Source: Paragemmobacter ruber (GTDB taxonomy: Bacteria > Pseudomonadota > Alphaproteobacteria > Rhodobacterales > Rhodobacteraceae). Taken from it: 64,000 nucleotides of DNA. Location of the stretch: assembly GCF_009908315.1 (NCBI RefSeq), contig NZ_JAAATW010000004.1:186001-250000 (forward strand), in the 5' to 3' direction. Made by a program: the position numbers and the translations under genes. Shown here in pieces: positions 60,335 through 64,000 of the stretch; position 1 is the stretch's first letter; each line of letters starts with the position of its first letter. A model generated the notes under the pieces. It was not told the DNA's origin. It did no database searches and was given only the letters and a program-made list of their open reading frames with translations.

Positions 60335-62593
60335 TCAGCGCCGTTTGCGGATGACCTTGCGTTTGAGTTTCGCATCGCGGGCGGCGGCGGCGCCGGGTTT
60401 GCGGGGCGAGAACCGGCCCTTCTTGCCGGCGCGCGGGCTGCGCGGCAGGGGGGCGCCGTCGAGCGAGATCAGTTCCAGCGTGAGGCCACCGGTGACGGGG
60501 ATCGCCTCCGAGAGCCGCACGGTGACCTTTTGCCCGATGCCAAGCGTCAGGCCTGTATCGGCGCCCATCAGCGTTTGCGTCTGGTCATCATAATGGAAGA
60601 ATTCGCGCCCCACCTCGCGGATCGGGATCAGGCCGTCGGCTCCGGTTTCATCCAGCTTCACGAAGAGGCCAAAGCGTTGCACGCCCGAGATGCGGCCGGT
60701 GAATTCGCTGCCCACGCGGTCGGACAGGTAGGCGGCGAGGTAGCGGTCGTTGGTGTCGCGTTCGGCGGTCATCGACCGGCGTTCGGCATCGGAGATCAGC
60801 TTGGCGGTCTCATCCAGGGTTTCGATGTCCTGCGGGGACAGACCGTCGCGGCCCCAGTCGTGGCCTGCGATCAGGGCGCGGTGGACGATCAGATCGGCAT
60901 AGCGGCGGATGGGCGAGGTGAAATGGGCGTAGCTACGCAGCGACAGGCCGAAATGGCCGAAATTCTGCGGGTGGTAATAGGCCTGCGTCATGGAGCGCAG
61001 GGTGGTGATGTTCATCAGCTCGTCAAACTCCGTCCCCTGCGCCTGTGCGAGCAGGCGGTTGAGGTGGGCGGTTTTCAGGACCTGCCCCTTGGCCAGGGTG
61101 AAGCCCGACGCCTCGGCCACTTCGCGGAGCGCGTCGAGTTTCTCTGGGCTGGGTTCTTCGTGGACGCGGAAGAGGAGGGGGCGTTTCAGGCGGGTCAGTT
61201 CCTCGGCCGCGGCGACATTGGCGAGGATCATGAACTCCTCGATCAGGCGGTGGGCGTCAAAGCGTTCGCGGAAGGCGACGGAGAGGACCTTGCCTTCGTC
61301 GGACAGCACGATCTTGCGTTCGGGCAGGTCGAGATCGAGCGGCTGGCGCAGGTGGCGGGCCTTGGTCGCGGCGGCATAGGCGGCGTAGAGGGGGGTGATG
61401 ACCCGCTCCATCAGGGTGGCGGTGCGTGGGGTGGGGTGGCCGTCCTGCGCCTGCTGCACCTCTTCATAGGTCAGGGACGCGGCAGAGCGCATCATGCCCC
61501 GGACGAAACGGTGGGAGATCTTGTTGCCCTCGGCATCCAGTTTCAGGCGGACGGCGAGGCAGGGCCTGTCCACGCCTTCGTGCAGTGAACACAGGTCGCC
61601 CGACAGGACATCGGGCAGCATGGGAACCACGCGGTCGGGGAAATAGGTGGAATTGCCGCGTTTGCGCGCCTCGCGGTCAAGGGCAGAACCGGGGCGGACG
61701 TAATGGGCGACATCGGCGATGGCGACCCAGGCGATATGGCCGCCGGGATTTGCGGCGTCTTGGTCTGCCTCGGCGAAGACGGCATCGTCATGGTCGCGGG
61801 CATCCGACGGGTCGATGGTCACGAGGGGCAGGTCGCGCAGGTCTTCGCGCCCGTCGAGGGGAGCGGGCTTTGCAGCCTCGGCCTCGGCGATGACCGGATC
61901 GGGGAAGTGGTCGGGGATGCCGTGCTGGTGGATGGCGATGAGCGAGACGGCCTTGGGCCCCATCGGATCGCCCAAGCGGGCCACGATGCGGGCGCGGGGC
62001 AGGCCCATGCGTTTGGGGCCGTGCTGTTCGGCCTCGACCAACTCCCCGTCGCGGGCGCCTGCCGTGTCGTCGCGGCCGACGAGCCAGTCCTTGTCGGTCC
62101 CCTTGTCGATGGGGATGATGCGGCCGCCTTCGGCGGATTTGCGGAAGATGCCGAGCAGCTTGACGGGGTTCGATCCGAGGCGGCGGATGAGGCGGGCCTC
62201 ATACTGGTAGTCATCGAGATCGACCTTGGACAGGCGGGCCAGCACCCGGTCGCCTGCACCGAGGGCCGGATCGCCCTTTTTGGGGATGAAGAGGATGCGG
62301 GGGGCGTCTTCGGCTGCGCCCTGCCATTCCATGGGGCGCAGGAAGATGTCGCCCTGCGCATCGGGCGGCAGGGCGGTCAGCAGGGTGACGGGGGGCAGCG
62401 TGTCGGGATCGCGGTAGCTGCGGGCCTTTTTGGTGACCGCGCCTTCGTCTTCCAGTTCGCGCAGGATGCGCTTGAGGTCGATCCGTGCGGCGCCCTTGAT
62501 GTTGAAGGCCTTGGCAATGTCGCGTTTGGCCGAGAGGCCGGGATTATCGGCGATCCACTGGAGTATCTGGGCTTTGGTGGGGATGTCCTGCAT
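60335..62593 (-). CDS. rnr: Ribonuclease R
   Basis: A 752-residue 3'-5' exoribonuclease of the RNB family that degrades structured RNA. An N-terminal winged-helix region (about 1-60) and cold-shock domains precede the RNB catalytic core with the metal-binding aspartates in DPSDARDHDDAV (261-272) and YFPDRVVPMLPDVLSGDLCS. A C-terminal S1 domain (about 640-720) ends in a Lys/Arg-rich tail (KLKRKVIRKRR). It is cytoplasmic. A leader spacer with a dispersed repeat lies upstream. Confidence 0.96.
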   Translation of the reverse strand: MQDIPTKAQILQWIADNPGLSAKRDIAKAFNIKGAARIDLKRILRELEDEGAVTKKARSYRDPDTLPPVTLLTALPPDAQGDIFLRPMEWQGAAEDAPRILFIPKKGDPALGAGDRVLARLSKVDLDDYQYEARLIRRLGSNPVKLLGIFRKSAEGGRIIPIDKGTDKDWLVGRDDTAGARDGELVEAEQHGPKRMGLPRARIVARLGDPMGPKAVSLIAIHQHGIPDHFPDPVIAEAEAAKPAPLDGREDLRDLPLVTIDPSDARDHDDAVFAEADQDAANPGGHIAWVAIADVAHYVRPGSALDREARKRGNSTYFPDRVVPMLPDVLSGDLCSLHEGVDRPCLAVRLKLDAEGNKISHRFVRGMMRSAASLTYEEVQQAQDGHPTPRTATLMERVITPLYAAYAAATKARHLRQPLDLDLPERKIVLSDEGKVLSVAFRERFDAHRLIEEFMILANVAAAEELTRLKRPLLFRVHEEPSPEKLDALREVAEASGFTLAKGQVLKTAHLNRLLAQAQGTEFDELMNITTLRSMTQAYYHPQNFGHFGLSLRSYAHFTSPIRRYADLIVHRALIAGHDWGRDGLSPQDIETLDETAKLISDAERRSMTAERDTNDRYLAAYLSDRVGSEFTGRISGVQRFGLFVKLDETGADGLIPIREVGREFFHYDDQTQTLMGADTGLTLGIGQKVTVRLSEAIPVTGGLTLELISLDGAPLPRSPRAGKKGRFSPRKPGAAAARDAKLKRKVIRKRR

Positions 62594-62658
62594 GGACCTG
62601 CCCTAGCACGGGTTGCAGGGAAAGGCCATTCCTTCGGACGGGGGGCCCGGACGCGCCG

Positions 62659-62710
62659 CCCGGGGGTGCTTCGCCCCCCGGACCCCCAGAGGATATTTGC
62701 GCAACGGGGA
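62659..62710 (+). repeat. Dispersed intergenic element, copy C
   Basis: A hairpin of CCGGGGG and CCCCCGG is followed by ACCCCCAGAGGATATTTGCG and CAACGGGGAA. The second half matches copies A and B; the TCGTCGCT block is missing. It lies in the 196-bp spacer between rnr and the GNAT gene. Confidence 0.7.
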
Positions 62711-62789
62711 AGGGGGCAGGGGGAGGGGGCGCTTGCGGCCGGAGGGGCGCGGGTGGCGAACCTTGCCTTCGGGCAGTCGCCCCGCCGCG

Positions 62790-63209
62790 TTACAGGGGGA
62801 GGGTCATGTCGCGGTGGGGGATGCCTGCGTCCATGTATTCTGGGCCGGCGGGGGTGAAGCCCAGGCGTTCGTAGAAGCCGATGGCATGGGTCTGGCTGCC
62901 GAGTTTGGCGATGGTCATGCCCTGGGCGCGCAGTTCCACCAGCGCGGCGCGGATGAGGGCCGCGCCGAGGCCGGTGCCGCGGTGGCTGGGCAGGACGCAG
63001 ACGCGGCCGATCTTGCCGGTTTGGCCAAGGAGGAGGAGGCGGGCAGAGCCGACGGGCCGGCCCGCATCGGTGGCGAGGAGGTGGATCGCCGCATCGTCCT
63101 TGTCGTCGATCTCATCCGCCTCGGGGACGCCCTGTTCTTCGATGAAGACCACGCGGCGGAGGTGGCGGCAGGTGGCGATGTCGCGGGTGGGGGTGATCTG
63201 GATCGTCAT
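62790..63209 (-). CDS. GNAT-family N-acetyltransferase, ElaA-like
   Basis: A 139-residue acetyltransferase. Its N-terminal block RHLRRVVFIEEQGVPEADEI is characteristic of the ElaA-like group. Motif A reads RVCVLPSHRGTGLGAALIRA (pyrophosphate loop), and motif B reads KLGSQTHAIGFYERLGFTPA. The substrate is unknown. It starts 2 bases after the dapE stop, so it is probably translated from the dapE message. Confidence 0.9.
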   Translation of the reverse strand: MTIQITPTRDIATCRHLRRVVFIEEQGVPEADEIDDKDDAAIHLLATDAGRPVGSARLLLLGQTGKIGRVCVLPSHRGTGLGAALIRAALVELRAQGMTIAKLGSQTHAIGFYERLGFTPAGPEYMDAGIPHRDMTLPL

Positions 63210-63211
63210 GG

Positions 63212-64000
63212 TCAGGATGCCGCGAAGTAATCCCGCAGGATGCGGGTGTAGATGGATTTGAGCTGGTGGATCTGTGCGACCTCTACCCGTTCATCGACCT
63301 GGTGCATGGTTCGGCCCACGAGGCCGAATTCCACCACGGGGCAGTGATCCTTGACAAAGCGGGCGTCGGAGGTGCCGCCGGTGGTGGAAAGTTCCGGCGT
63401 TACGCCCGTTTCGGCCTGCACGGCGCGGGAGACGAGGGCCGACAGATCGCCCGGGGGCGTGAGGAAGCTTTCGCCGGAAATCTGGATGCGGGTGGCGATG
63501 GTGACGCCGGTTTCCTGTTCCACCTTGGCCGCTTCGCTGCGGAGCCATGTGGCGACGGCCTCGCCCGTATGGGCATCGTTGAAGCGGATATTGATGGTGG
63601 CGCTGCCGCGGGCGGGGATGACGTTGTTCGCGGGGTTGCCGCAGTCGATCGTGGTGATCTGGAGGGTGGAGGGATCGAAGTGATCGGTTCCCTGATCCAG
63701 TTGATCGGGCAGGCGGGAGAGGAGCGTGGTCAGCGCGCGCATGGGGTTCCTAGCGCGGTGGGGATAGGCGGAGTGGCCCTGCACCCCGGTGGCGGTGAAC
63801 CAGGCGGTGAGCGAGCCGCGGCGGCCGATCTTCATCATCTGGCCCATGTGATCGGGGCAGGTGGGTTCGCCTACGATGCAGTGGGTCATGCCTTCGCCGT
63901 TCTGTGCCATCCAGTCGAGCAGGGCGACCGTGCCATCGGTGGCGTCGCCTTCCTCATCCCCGGTGATGGCGAGGATTACGGCCCCGTCGGGGGGCGTGTC
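63212..64000 (-). CDS. dapE: Succinyl-diaminopimelate desuccinylase, N-terminus outside window
   Basis: The C-terminal 262 residues of an M20-family zinc deacylase in the lysine/diaminopimelate pathway. The frame is still open at base 64000, so the start lies beyond the window. Visible motifs are [20 protein letters not shown] (catalytic Glu-Glu), [23 protein letters not shown] in the lid/dimer domain and [20 protein letters not shown]. The end [20 protein letters not shown] with [11 protein letters not shown] supplies the last zinc ligand. The GNAT gene follows in the same direction. Confidence 0.95.
   Translation of the reverse strand, partial: DTPPDGAVILAITGDEEGDATDGTVALLDWMAQNGEGMTHCIVGEPTCPDHMGQMMKIGRRGSLTAWFTATGVQGHSAYPHRARNPMRALTTLLSRLPDQLDQGTDHFDPSTLQITTIDCGNPANNVIPARGSATINIRFNDAHTGEAVATWLRSEAAKVEQETGVTIATRIQISGESFLTPPGDLSALVSRAVQAETGVTPELSTTGGTSDARFVKDHCPVVEFGLVGRTMHQVDERVEVAQIHQLKSIYTRILRDYFAAS

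Overview
The window is a contiguous piece of a GC-rich alphaproteobacterial chromosome, most likely Rhodobacteraceae (Paracoccaceae). The evidence is several families typical of that group (DUF6478, DUF2794, the IalB-like secreted protein, the membrane ferritin-like iron exporter MbfA, a GSH-dependent formaldehyde pathway), an alphaproteobacterial SOS box (GAAC-N7-GAAC) before imuB, and an Irr-type inverted repeat before mbfA. The genus cannot be fixed from the sequence. I found no prophage, insertion sequence, CRISPR array or rRNA. The single tRNA is tRNA-Pro(CGG).

Layout. 1-5 kb: the end of a probable lipoprotein gene, two conserved hypotheticals, fadH and a LysR regulator. 5-7.6 kb (minus): an operon of a CinA-type molybdopterin-binding protein, a GNAT acetyltransferase and an OmpA-domain protein. 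7.7-12.5 kb (plus): map, a palindrome array, then fghA, a YaiI-type protein, a DMT transporter, a HAD phosphatase and an ornithine cyclodeaminase-like enzyme. 12.6-16.3 kb (minus): a YhaO/YhaN-like nuclease-ATPase pair. 16.4-22.9 kb (plus): dctB-dctD two-component genes followed by tctC-tctB-tctA, with candidate sigma-54 promoter elements between them. 23-31.8 kb: a second DMT transporter, leuB, two tandem membrane LytTR regulators, an EEP-family protein, a membrane protein, then leuD and leuC. 32-39.7 kb: a SOUL protein, rsfS, rlmH, a 0.9-kb G-rich repeat tract without genes, then gpmI-envC-ctpA-rppH. 39.8-44.6 kb: an LLM flavoprotein, a second palindrome array, a NYN/LOTUS protein, ybaK, frmA, an I78-type inhibitor and cytochrome c'. 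44.7-50.4 kb: SOS-controlled imuB without imuA or dnaE2, a 2OG oxygenase, a peroxiredoxin, a ferredoxin-reductase-like flavoprotein, rsmD and a HAD enzyme. 50.5-54.8 kb: mbfA, a 52-residue secreted peptide behind three tandem operators, DUF2794, a candidate small RNA, an asparaginase, an IalB-like protein and parDE. 55-64 kb: rlmN, an antiporter, a YcaQ-type glycosylase, a MltB-type transglycosylase, rnr, a GNAT protein and the end of dapE.

Most of the gene content is ordinary housekeeping. The less-explained material lies between genes: (a) two arrays of tandem near-perfect palindromes (8571-8676, period 24 bp; 40874-41026, period 36-37 bp); (b) two dispersed intergenic repeat families, GTAGGATGGGC hairpins (five copies) and a GAGGATATTT element (three copies); (c) the 51.5-52.4 kb region, which packs an Irr-like box, three TGAAC-N6-GTTCA operators across one promoter, a secreted microprotein and a terminator-bounded structured RNA candidate into about 900 bp; (d) a G-rich degenerate repeat tract at 34.3-35.2 kb.

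Functional links. fghA and frmA are consecutive steps of glutathione-dependent formaldehyde oxidation but lie 33 kb apart. dctBD probably senses a carboxylate and switches on tctCBA. leuB, leuC and leuD serve leucine synthesis but are split by regulatory and membrane genes. gpmI-envC-ctpA-rppH form one plus-strand run.
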